A DNA stretch of 39,875 nucleotides, taken from the NCBI GenBank assembly GCA_030446005.1, contig JASUSP010000013.1, positions 1 to 39,875 on the forward strand. The letters run 5' to 3'. Position numbers and translations under genes: made by a program. The notes under the pieces are model-generated. The model saw only the letters and a list, made by a program, of their open reading frames with translations, was not told the origin of the DNA and did no database searches. The first letter of the stretch is position 1. Each line of letters starts with the position of its first letter. Of this stretch, positions 6,805 through 13,554 are shown in pieces. Source of the DNA: Tepidanaerobacteraceae bacterium (GTDB taxonomy: Bacteria; Bacillota; Thermosediminibacteria; Thermosediminibacterales; Thermosediminibacteraceae).

Positions 6805-7877
6805 CGGCTTTTGTCCGGCTTATATATTAAAGCCTCTTCGTCCACGTAAAGTTCGCAGGGCATGGGTTTGTTTTCGATTTTCTCAAAGCCGCTCATCGTT
6901 TCTATGCGGTACATCGAAGACCTATACCAGTTGAGCTTCGGTTTCACCTGAACGAAGGAGTAGTCATCCCTGATGCTTCCCAAGAGGTAGTCCCAGTTTA
7001 CGTAATGGTTAAAATTGTCTATTATGTCCGTAATGGCCACTTTAAATTTGGAAAGCAGCATCTGCTGGAACTGACTCCACTTTTTAAGCGACGCCTCGGT
7101 GCGGGTTAATCCGAAATATCCGGCACATCCTTCGCCCGAAAGGCTTGAAAGCCCCCGCGTCATGCAAACTTCCAGCGCCTCGAGCGTCTCAGGCGGGTCG
7201 GTGTTGAAGGTGTCGAAATACCCCACGTACTGTTCTGGAAGTTTGTCCCTGAAGTCGTATTTAAATGCCTTTACAGGCACGTTGAGCTTTGATGCCTTTT
7301 CGTTGATGTAATTTACAAGTCTATCGTCTATCTCGAGAACAACGATTTCTTTGGGCATTCCGGTAAGACCGGCTGCCAAACTCAGAAGGTCATCATCGCC
7401 AAGCACTAAAAGTTTTTTGCCTTCAAGGTCTCCGCGTTCGGTCATAAGGGCTACTCTCGCCATGACACTGGCTGTAGTGATGTATCCCTGGTCATAGTCT
7501 ATGATGGCTTTGGGTCGGTCTACCGTAAGCTCATCGAATTTTTGCATCCATTCCTTTATTTTTTCCAATCCGATTCCGCGACCTTCACAGGCAGGGCACG
7601 TATAGTCCCTTCTCGGGGCTATCGAATTGTCTTTCAAGAATTCCTGTCCCTGCCGGGTAAGAGTAATTGCTCCGTCCTGGTCGACGCTGACAAGCCCTCT
7701 TTCCCTTAGAGCACCTATTATTTCCGCTACAACGCTAAACGGTTTTTGAGCGGTGCATACTATTTCCCAAAAATGCGAGGAACTTGCAAGACCCGAGATT
7801 ACCTTTTCGACATCCCGCATAGTAGTATCGACTTTCGTCTTCGCGGTCACTTCCTCTGAAAGTTGCCTAACGTCCAT
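6801..7877 (-). CDS. bpsA: N4-bis(aminopropyl)spermidine synthase (branched polyamine synthase)
   Basis: 358 residues, collinear with the BpsA family (DUF43) known from Thermococcus and Thermus. These enzymes add aminopropyl groups from decarboxylated S-adenosylmethionine to spermidine to give branched quaternary polyamines that stabilise nucleic acids at high temperature. An N-terminal winged-helix-like part (about 1-90) is followed by a CPACEGRG turn (C94, C97), IDYDQGY (126-132), VLGDDDL (158-164, the acidic GDDD loop linked to catalysis in the family), LEID (181-184) and NTDPPET (225-231), as in a Rossmann-type aminopropyltransferase. All the acidic pocket motifs are present. The ATG 7877 has GGAGGTGAGGTC upstream. 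Its own promoter and a leader hairpin precede it. Assignment is confident; the exact product is inferred. Confidence 0.88.
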   Translation of the reverse strand: MDVRQLSEEVTAKTKVDTTMRDVEKVISGLASSSHFWEIVCTAQKPFSVVAEIIGALRERGLVSVDQDGAITLTRQGQEFLKDNSIAPRRDYTCPACEGRGIGLEKIKEWMQKFDELTVDRPKAIIDYDQGYITTASVMARVALMTERGDLEGKKLLVLGDDDLLSLAAGLTGMPKEIVVLEIDDRLVNYINEKASKLNVPVKAFKYDFRDKLPEQYVGYFDTFNTDPPETLEALEVCMTRGLSSLSGEGCAGYFGLTRTEASLKKWSQFQQMLLSKFKVAITDIIDNFNHYVNWDYLLGSIRDDYSFVQVKPKLNWYRSSMYRIETMSGFEKIENKPMPCELYVDEEALIYKPDKSR

Positions 7878-7901
7878 GACCTCACCTCCATATTGCGATT
7901 T

Positions 7902-7930
7902 AAAAAGGACCCTGCTTTTTACAAGGCCCT
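7902..7930 (-). terminator. Terminator-like hairpin inside the bpsA leader
   Basis: On the minus strand, AGGGCC and GGTCCT arms (with one G-U pair) form a stem around a 12-15 base loop, followed by a T run (7902-7906). It lies between the likely bpsA promoter and the ribosome site, so read-through would need to be allowed: a possible attenuator. No known riboswitch class is evident. Confidence 0.4.
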
Positions 7931-7970
7931 CAACCGAAAGTGAATTATATTATTCGCCGCGAACGCAATA

Positions 7971-7999
7971 ATTATATAATTTAAAACCGCTAAAGTCAA
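7971..7999 (-). promoter_or_regulatory. Promoter of bpsA
   Basis: On the minus strand, TTGACT (7994-7999) and a perfect TATAAT (7971-7976) are spaced by 17 bases. Transcription would start near 7964, leaving a leader of about 86 bases that contains the hairpin at 7902-7930. The rest of the gene-free stretch 7931-8156 holds only A+T-rich DNA with two small plus-side palindromes, CGATTTAAATCG (8052-8063) and AGATTCCTGCAATCT (8071-8085). Confidence 0.65.
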
Positions 8000-8156
8000 G
8001 AGCAGGCAAAAGTTTGAATCAGCTTAAAACAAAACGAATTTTACAATTTGTCGATTTAAATCGCATTAAAAGATTCCTGCAATCTTATATAGAATATTAT
8101 AATTATACCCGGAATTGGAGAGATTTTATAGTGGCTTGTCATCGGGAGGTGGGTGA

Positions 8157-8228
8157 ATGCAGAAAAAAATATTTTATGAAGCTATATTGAATTGGCATCA
8201 TAAAAAAAAAGAGAACCTGAGAAGGTGA
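8157..8228 (+). CDS. Possible 23-residue peptide
   Basis: ATG 8157 follows an unusually good GGGAGGTGGG site, and a TATAAT lies at 8098-8103 upstream. The peptide would be basic and short (MQKKIFYEAILNWHHKKK then a few residues). Its end runs into the terminator hairpin of the opposite gene, and no homologue can be named, so chance is quite likely. Confidence 0.2.
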   Translation: MQKKIFYEAILNWHHKKKENLRR

Positions 8229-8235
8229 GGTTCTC
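8202..8235 (-). terminator. Terminator of the Gate-domain gene
   Basis: GAGAACCT and AGGTTCTC form an 8-bp perfect stem (8211-8218 with 8228-8235). On the minus strand it is followed by nine T residues, directly after the stop at 8252. Confidence 0.85.
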
Positions 8236-8251
8236 CAAAATTTTACACTTT

Positions 8252-9337
8252 TTATATAACTACAGGAACCAAAATCCATGAGAGCAAGAAGGCCGAAAGG
8301 ATACGGATAATTATTCCTACGACGGCAGCCTGTAGAGCTTCTCCCGCAGTTAGGTCCGAGTTCTGGGACCATACAGCCGGAATCTGGGCCAGCGGAATCT
8401 GAAGCGGAAAGCCTGATGCAGCTAGAATGAACGATCCTATCGCAAGGCGCGGAGGAACTTTATTTATTGTTTCTACCAGAGTGTTCATAGCTAAAGTTGG
8501 CGATACCAGTATTGACTGCAATCCCGTCTGGGGGTCTATAGAAAGTGCCTTTAGGAATGCGGTTAATCCAGCCTCTATAGGTTTCCAGATTCCAATAAAA
8601 TCAAGAGCTCCCATCAGAGCGAATACCACCGCTGCTGCCGGTATGAGCAGCAAGAACAGCAGTTCCGCTCCTTCTCTCGCGCCGTTGAATATGGTGGGTA
8701 TCGGAGGAGTATTGGGGGTAAACCTCGGCATTTCGGCGACGTCCTTAAATTTAACATTCCTATATATGGTCTTGCTGAGCAGAAGAGGAACAAGTATAAC
8801 CGGAAGAAAGACTCCAACTACTATGATTGGAAACGCCCAAAGTCCTCCTTTGGTAAATGCCAGAAGCCCCAGCATGAATGTGGAAAATGATTGATTACCC
8901 TGACACATGGTGGCAATGGCTATTTTCTGCTCGTCCTTCGTTGCTCCAGCTTTTTTGAGCGATGGAGCGGTTATTCGACCTGCAGCATTTATATCCCCCA
9001 GGATATTGTATATCGCAGGCACGATGATTAAGGGAGTAATTTTCATCAGCCTAGCCACCGGGGTGAAAAGGCGTACCAGCGCGTCGGTAAAACCCAGTCT
9101 CTCCAAGATCCTTCCAGTCATGACACTTAGTATAATGGCACTCCCAAGGGTTCCGGTTAAGTACACTTTTACCACAATCGGCACTACTCTATTTACCATC
9201 GCATCGAAAATACCCCCTATTACGCCCGGCCTAACGAAAAGTACGACAAGAGACCCTAGGAGCAACACAAGGCCTACCAATTCTATTGTCTCCATCTTGC
9301 GGCCTACTTCAGTTATTTCTTTTTCACGCAATGCCAT
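8252..9337 (-). CDS. Nucleoside-recognition (Gate) domain membrane protein
   Basis: 361 residues from ATG 9337, chosen because AAAGGAGGA sits 8 bases upstream; a longer frame to 9358 would start inside that ribosome site. About eight to ten hydrophobic segments are visible. The stretch with GDINAAGRITAPSLKK and CQGNQSFSTFMLGLLAF is typical of the Gate/nucleoside-recognition family, and a second related half follows with SPTLAMNTLVETINKVPPRL. Family members include SpmA/SpmB of spore maturation and uncharacterised transporters; the substrate is unknown. It lies downstream of the NIF3-like gene in the same direction and ends at a strong terminator, suggesting a two-gene unit driven by the structured leader upstream of NIF3. 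Confidence 0.75.
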   Translation of the reverse strand: MALREKEITEVGRKMETIELVGLVLLLGSLVVLFVRPGVIGGIFDAMVNRVVPIVVKVYLTGTLGSAIILSVMTGRILERLGFTDALVRLFTPVARLMKITPLIIVPAIYNILGDINAAGRITAPSLKKAGATKDEQKIAIATMCQGNQSFSTFMLGLLAFTKGGLWAFPIIVVGVFLPVILVPLLLSKTIYRNVKFKDVAEMPRFTPNTPPIPTIFNGAREGAELLFLLLIPAAAVVFALMGALDFIGIWKPIEAGLTAFLKALSIDPQTGLQSILVSPTLAMNTLVETINKVPPRLAIGSFILAASGFPLQIPLAQIPAVWSQNSDLTAGEALQAAVVGIIIRILSAFLLSWILVPVVI

Positions 9338-9400
9338 TAAAAAGTCCTCCTTTCCCAATTAATTTTAATAAATTCTCATTTTAATTGAACCTCTGCAAAT

Positions 9401-10426
9401 TTAGCCTTCATCCCCCCTTTTTCTGATAAGGTAGTTCTCTGCTATATAAGCAGCATATTCTTTTATGGAAGAGGACCCAATGTGTTCCACAGGTATAGAT
9501 GTAATCTTTTCTCTGAAAATGACTATTTTTATATCTTCAGGCAGGTAACTTTTTATTGCGTACGCCAGGGGAAGCCCATTTTCAAATATTTCCATTGAGT
9601 GACAGTTCCCGCAAATAAAGCTGAGCCCCAACTCTTTCGCTTTGGCCACAAGATCGCTGTCTTTTCTTGACCTGCTTATAGTAGCCAGCACCGTATCCGC
9701 TTCTGGATGTTCTTTTTTTGCCATCTCCAGGTGCTCAGGTGTAAACCCTGTATGGGGAAAAATATGCAGCACTGTACTTACACGGGTTTCAGGAGTACCC
9801 ACCAGTATTTCTCCCTGCACAGCCGTAACAGAATCACTTATATCACTGCAGCCGTATAAAATCCTCTCACATTCGCTAAACTTCATTTCTCTTTCCATGT
9901 CCATCATTTTGTTGAGCCTGTCCAAAATATCGCCAAGCGTTTTTATTCCTTCCAACACTTTCCCGACGTATAATATATTTCCCGGTATTCCACCATACTT
10001 TATGTCAACTCTAAATGCCCTGTGGCCATGAATGTACGATATGCCCGGATGGAGGCCATGGAAAGCCTCATGCAATTCTATTATGCTTATTCCATAAAGC
10101 CCCAGGTAATTTTTTAAAGTTACTCCGCCGGAATTAGCCGCATCAGCTACTGGATGATGGGCCACGATGAGGTCGACTCCCGTAGCTGCAGCCAATTCTA
10201 TACAGCTTTCGGTCAACGTCATCACAACCGCTATTTTGTTCACTTTCGCTTCGAGGTCTCCAAAGACCAGACCCGGTATCTCCATAACCGATTTACCAGG
10301 TATATTGGAAGATTTCATGACCACAAAAGGGTTCCTTCCCGAAAAAAGGTCTTCGGTACATATTACAACCCTTCCGCCTGTAATGTCTACAAGCGCTTTT
10401 AGAACATCTCTTACTTTTGCCGGCAT
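9401..10426 (-). CDS. NIF3-like metal-binding protein
   Basis: 341 residues. The DLIVAHHPVAD motif (about 85-95) matches the histidine pair of the NIF3/DUF34 family (often called GTP cyclohydrolase I type 2-like), which binds a dinuclear metal centre. A second ligand cluster is likely in the C-terminal ICGNCHSMEIFENG segment, where family members have GHxxxE. The middle part is longer and more divergent than in standard NIF3 proteins, so it belongs to a separate subfamily. The biochemical role of NIF3 proteins is unsettled. ATG 10426 follows an AGGGGGAT ribosome site. It is preceded by a structured leader and followed by the Gate-domain gene after 63 bases. Family sure; function unknown. Confidence 0.75.
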   Translation of the reverse strand: MPAKVRDVLKALVDITGGRVVICTEDLFSGRNPFVVMKSSNIPGKSVMEIPGLVFGDLEAKVNKIAVVMTLTESCIELAAATGVDLIVAHHPVADAANSGGVTLKNYLGLYGISIIELHEAFHGLHPGISYIHGHRAFRVDIKYGGIPGNILYVGKVLEGIKTLGDILDRLNKMMDMEREMKFSECERILYGCSDISDSVTAVQGEILVGTPETRVSTVLHIFPHTGFTPEHLEMAKKEHPEADTVLATISRSRKDSDLVAKAKELGLSFICGNCHSMEIFENGLPLAYAIKSYLPEDIKIVIFREKITSIPVEHIGSSSIKEYAAYIAENYLIRKRGDEG

Positions 10427-10460
10427 TCTGTAAAATCCCCCTTTTATGCAAAAATAAATA

Positions 10461-10557
10461 GGCCGCCAAATAAATACTCCTCTCCGGGAAAATCACGCCA
10501 CAATCCCGTAAGGGAAATGGCATGACCGTTCCCCTTCGAAGTATTTATTTGACGGCC
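10461..10557 (-). promoter_or_regulatory. Long hairpin leader upstream of the NIF3-like gene
   Basis: The outer arms are 18 bases (10461-10478 and 10540-10557) and pair throughout with a single G-U. Inside, GGTCATGCCA pairs with TGGCGTGATT (10 bp with G-U pairs), and TTTCCC and GGGA close the tip. On the minus strand the base of the stem is followed by a U-rich stretch (TATTTATTTTT), so it can act as a terminator. A smaller hairpin (GAG..ATCC-GGAA-GGAT..CTC) precedes it. It lies between the promoter at 10617-10645 and the gene. I do not recognise it as a known riboswitch; a MITE-like insertion is the alternative, but no target duplication is obvious. Confidence 0.55.
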
Positions 10558-10616
10558 TCGAGCTATCCTTCCGGATCTCTCTTATCCAGTCTTCAATATT
10601 TAATTTGGACAATTTT

Positions 10617-10645
10617 ACATTACCATATTATCATTTTTTTGTCAA
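10617..10645 (-). promoter_or_regulatory. Promoter of the NIF3/Gate transcript
   Basis: On the minus strand, TTGACA (10640-10645) and TAATGT (10617-10622) are separated by 17 bases. The -35 overlaps the stop region of the DUF2294 gene. The implied leader is about 185 bases. Confidence 0.55.
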
Positions 10646-11034
10646 TATGGACTATTATTTTTTTCTTCTAAATTTTTTCTAGATAGAAACTCCTCTACCG
10701 GTTCCACAGTTATTATTATCGTGCCAGCCAGTTGATTTACAGGGTCATAATCCTTCAAAATGCTCCTTATACCCAGGCCTGTAGATTCTTCAAAATTTTT
10801 CTTAAATCTCACCTTAAATTCGTTCAATAAAGCCAGATCCATCAGCCTCGCGGTGAAATTATCCTTGTTATCCAGATGTTTTAAAATTGAGATTCGGCGG
10901 TTCAAAGCTATTATTATTATCTTGTCTCCGAAAATTTCTACCTTTTGCCAGTCAAGCCCTCTGCCGTACATTTCTTCGTTTACCCTGTTGTTTATCTTCA
11001 TTACTTCCTGTTTAAAATCTCCGAGTTTTATCAA
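10642..11034 (-). CDS. DUF2294-like protein
   Basis: 130 residues from a TTG start (11034) with GGGAGGTG upstream. It resembles the DUF2294 family (sometimes labelled Na-translocating decarboxylase subunit-like): an N-terminal helix with NRVNEEMYGRG, a beta segment VEIFGDKIIIIALNRRIS, a helical middle ending KKNFEESTGLGIRSILKDYD, and a final beta strand TIIITVEPV. The family has no established function. It is divergently oriented from the unknown gene at 11128 and upstream of the NIF3-like gene, which has its own promoter. Confidence 0.55.
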   Translation of the reverse strand: MIKLGDFKQEVMKINNRVNEEMYGRGLDWQKVEIFGDKIIIIALNRRISILKHLDNKDNFTARLMDLALLNEFKVRFKKNFEESTGLGIRSILKDYDPVNQLAGTIIITVEPVEEFLSRKNLEEKNNSPY

Positions 11035-11127
11035 AAAAACACCTCCCTTACATAGGGTTTATTGTCAAAACATCTTTTAAATGAATAGATTAATTATAAA
11101 ATATTGTCGTTTAAAGGAGGAATAGCT

Positions 11128-11604
11128 GTGGAGTTCGGAATTGAACTTTTTACAAACAGGGCAATTTTTGTTTCTGATTATCACGAAATTTCCCTTGCAA
11201 TCTCTGTAAACGATCGATTAATAGAAGAGAGTCTTTCAAAAGATAAGTTTAACTTTCACGGACTCATTCTCGGAGGAAAAAGGTTAGCAGGCACAGGGAG
11301 AAAAATCGTATACTCTCACCAGGATATCATGGAAATTTTTGAAGCCAGACCAGCCCAGCCGTTTACGTTACTTTATTTGGACCCCAGTGATGAAATTAGA
11401 CTGGAAATTGATACTAATTTGTTTCTTGACCCCGGCATTATGGTTCAGGATTTAACAATGAAGATATCTCTGGGAAACAGGTCTCTTGAAATCCCTCTAA
11501 ACAGGTACGATGTAAGGATAAACTGGCCAAAACGCGGATTCTTTGTAGTAGATTTGAGCGAATATGTAAAGACAATGTATTTTAACAGAACGTGCGTATT
11601 CTGA
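11128..11604 (+). CDS. Unknown protein, 158 residues
   Basis: The GTG at 11128 has AAAGGAGG nine bases upstream and is preferred to an upstream TTG, which would lie before that site. The protein is soluble, mostly alternating beta-like segments, with no signal peptide or membrane helix and no motif I can assign. The C-terminal third (DVRINWPKRGFFVVDLSEYVKT) looks like a beta-rich domain. It is divergent from the DUF2294 gene and ends 4 bases from the stop of uppP on the other strand. Real gene by start site, length and codon use; function unknown. Confidence 0.6.
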   Translation: MEFGIELFTNRAIFVSDYHEISLAISVNDRLIEESLSKDKFNFHGLILGGKRLAGTGRKIVYSHQDIMEIFEARPAQPFTLLYLDPSDEIRLEIDTNLFLDPGIMVQDLTMKISLGNRSLEIPLNRYDVRINWPKRGFFVVDLSEYVKTMYFNRTCVF

Positions 11605-11608
11605 ATAT

Positions 11609-12418
11609 CTAAACTACTATCCCGGCATATACCAGAAACAACATAAGAACCCCCACAATTATTCTATAATACGCAAAAGACTTAAGCGAATGGCGCGTAA
11701 GGTACGCCAAAAACCTATCCACCGCAAGAAGCGCCACAAGGAAGGAAACCACAAATCCAACTCCCAACGCCTGCCATTCGGCAGCGGTCACCGAAGAGAA
11801 CCCTTTCATCAGCGAATACGTGGTAGCCCCCAGCATTGTCGGGATCGCGAGGAAAAAGGAAAATTCGGCAGCAGCTTTTACCGATAAGCCCGCCGCCATA
11901 CCCCCCATTATCGTGGAAGCAGAGCGCGACATACCCGGAAAAAGCGAAAGGCACTGGGCGATACCTACTATCAGCGACTTTCCTGGAGTCATTTCTTCAA
12001 GGTCTTCGATACCGTAGCGCCCGAAGACGTTCTCGGCCAAAATCATAAGAAATCCCCCCAATATCAGGGCGATCGCCACCGTAAACGAAGAAAAAAGATT
12101 CTGTTCGATGTAGTCATTTATGAGCACTCCGACTGCGGCCGAAGGCAAAAAGGCTATAAAAATATTCAGCCAGAACCGGAATCCCCGCTGCCCGGGCAGT
12201 AACTCCTTAAGCGAATTTATGATCTTATGCCTGTAATAGAATATAACTGCAAGGATTGCCCCCAGCTGTATAACTATATCGAACATTATGTGAAACGGCC
12301 TTCCTTTAAAATCTATGAGGTCTCCCACCATGATTAGATGGCCCGTCGAAGAAACGGGCAGGAATTCAGTCAAGCCTTCGACTATTCCCATAATGATTGC
12401 TTTCACAAAGAGCTGCAT
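11609..12418 (-). CDS. uppP: Undecaprenyl-diphosphatase (UppP/BacA)
   Basis: 269 residues and about eight membrane helices. It dephosphorylates undecaprenyl diphosphate so that the lipid carrier of cell-wall synthesis can be reused. Both family motifs are present: E14-G-L-T-E18 with FLPVSSTGHL (19-28), and the FPGMSRSAST segment in the middle, whose arginine and serines form the active site. The start ATG 12418 lies 2 bases after the phosphoribosyltransferase stop with GGAGAG upstream, so the two are co-transcribed. The family is also linked to bacitracin tolerance. Confidence 0.96.
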   Translation of the reverse strand: MQLFVKAIIMGIVEGLTEFLPVSSTGHLIMVGDLIDFKGRPFHIMFDIVIQLGAILAVIFYYRHKIINSLKELLPGQRGFRFWLNIFIAFLPSAAVGVLINDYIEQNLFSSFTVAIALILGGFLMILAENVFGRYGIEDLEEMTPGKSLIVGIAQCLSLFPGMSRSASTIMGGMAAGLSVKAAAEFSFFLAIPTMLGATTYSLMKGFSSVTAAEWQALGVGFVVSFLVALLAVDRFLAYLTRHSLKSFAYYRIIVGVLMLFLVYAGIVV

Positions 12419-12420
12419 TT

Positions 12421-13068
12421 TTACTCTCCTTTACCCTTTATTTTTTTTATAATCGAAATCACTTCCTCGTCAGAAACTTGAGGGAAAGACTTATAAAACT
12501 GACCGACGGCGTAAAAGGGCTCCTGCGAATAGATGTACACCACTTCGTCCACGAGGTTTTCAAGTTCCACGAGAGTATCGGGAGCTATAACAGGAGATGC
12601 CACGACAACGCGCTCGGCATTCAGCCCCCGTATGAAGTCGACCGCGGCTTTGACCGTATACCCGGTGGCGATTCCGTCATCAACTATAATGGCGGTTCTG
12701 CCTTCCAGATTTTCGTAAACATCGCTTCCCCGATACTTCATCAATCTTTCCCTTATCTCATTGATTTTAATCTGCTTTTGTGCTTTTACATAGCTTTCGC
12801 TCACCTTTAAAACTCTTACTGCTTCCTCATTTATTATAACGTTGCCATCAGGAGCGACGGCGCCGATAGCCAGCTCTTCGTTAAACGGGGCACCTATTTT
12901 TCGGGCGACGACAACGTCAAGGGGTATATTTAAATACGCGCAGACGATACCCGCTACCACCACTCCGCCCCGAGGCACGGCGAAAACCACCGCACTTTTA
13001 TCGTTTTTGTATTTTAAAAGAGCTTGGGCCAGCTTTTTACCCGCATCGTTCCGGTCTTCAAACAACAC
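12421..13068 (-). CDS. Phosphoribosyltransferase-domain protein
   Basis: 215 residues from GTG 13068, chosen because GGGTGAGGG lies just upstream and the family usually begins with an FxDRxxAG segment, here LFEDRNDAG; an upstream TTG (13101) is less likely. FAVPRGGVVVAG and the PRPP-binding loop IIVDDGIATGYT are clear type I PRTase features. The family of about 210-220 residues (ComFC/YdaR-like predicted PRTases) has no assigned acceptor. It is upstream of uppP in the same operon and divergent from ndk. Confidence 0.8.
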   Translation of the reverse strand: MLFEDRNDAGKKLAQALLKYKNDKSAVVFAVPRGGVVVAGIVCAYLNIPLDVVVARKIGAPFNEELAIGAVAPDGNVIINEEAVRVLKVSESYVKAQKQIKINEIRERLMKYRGSDVYENLEGRTAIIVDDGIATGYTVKAAVDFIRGLNAERVVVASPVIAPDTLVELENLVDEVVYIYSQEPFYAVGQFYKSFPQVSDEEVISIIKKIKGKGE

Positions 13069-13090
13069 TTCCCTCACCCTTTTTTTAAAC

Positions 13091-13119
13091 TTGCGGCACA
13101 AGATAATGTTATGTAAAAT
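13091..13119 (+). promoter_or_regulatory. Candidate promoter of ndk
   Basis: TTGCGG (13091-13096) and TAAAAT (13114-13119) spaced by 17 bases, about 30 bases upstream of the ndk start. Confidence 0.5.
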
Positions 13120-13149
13120 ATATTAAAAAAATTCAAAGGAGGTATCTTT

Positions 13150-13554
13150 TTGGAGAGAACTTTCGTAATGGTTAAACCCGACGGCGTAAAGCGCGGCCTC
13201 ATAGGCGCAATATTGCAGCGCTACGAACAAAAAGGCTTGAAGCTCGTGGCGGCAAAGCTCGTCAACGTATCAAGGGAACTCGCCGAAGAACATTACCGCG
13301 AACATTTTTCCAAACCTTTTTTCAATGAGCTTATAGAATACATAACGTCGGGTCCTGTCTTTGCAATGGTGCTGGAAGGGGAAAACGCCATTAAACTGGT
13401 GCGTTTGCTCAACGGAGCCACTAAAGTCGAAGAAGCACTTCCCGGCACTATCAGGGGCGATTTTGCTACGTCCACGACCCACAACCTCGTCCATGCTTCT
13501 GATAGTCCGGAAAGTGCCCGCCGGGAAATAAAACTCTGGTTCCCCGAGCTTTAA
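13150..13554 (+). CDS. ndk: Nucleoside-diphosphate kinase
   Basis: 134 residues from TTG 13150, with AAAGGAGG upstream. It transfers the gamma phosphate between nucleoside triphosphates and diphosphates through a phosphohistidine. [16 protein letters not shown] is the typical N-terminus. The catalytic histidine is H115 in [12 protein letters not shown]; most relatives have HGSDS, so the Gly-to-Ala change at 116 is a minor oddity. [14 protein letters not shown] lacks the usual IGRN arrangement: the arginine before the asparagine is histidine (H111). The C-terminus is about 15 residues shorter than the 149-residue Bacillus enzyme. Its stop codon directly abuts the pncB stop on the other strand. 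Confidence 0.95.
   Translation: MERTFVMVKPDGVKRGLIGAILQRYEQKGLKLVAAKLVNVSRELAEEHYREHFSKPFFNELIEYITSGPVFAMVLEGENAIKLVRLLNGATKVEEALPGTIRGDFATSTTHNLVHASDSPESARREIKLWFPEL

Noticed and set aside
10461-10557. SAM-I, T-box, purine or glycine riboswitch
   Set aside because: The conserved cores of these classes (for example GATGAAAC-type SAM core or the TGGNACCGCG T-box) are absent, so the leader is left unassigned.
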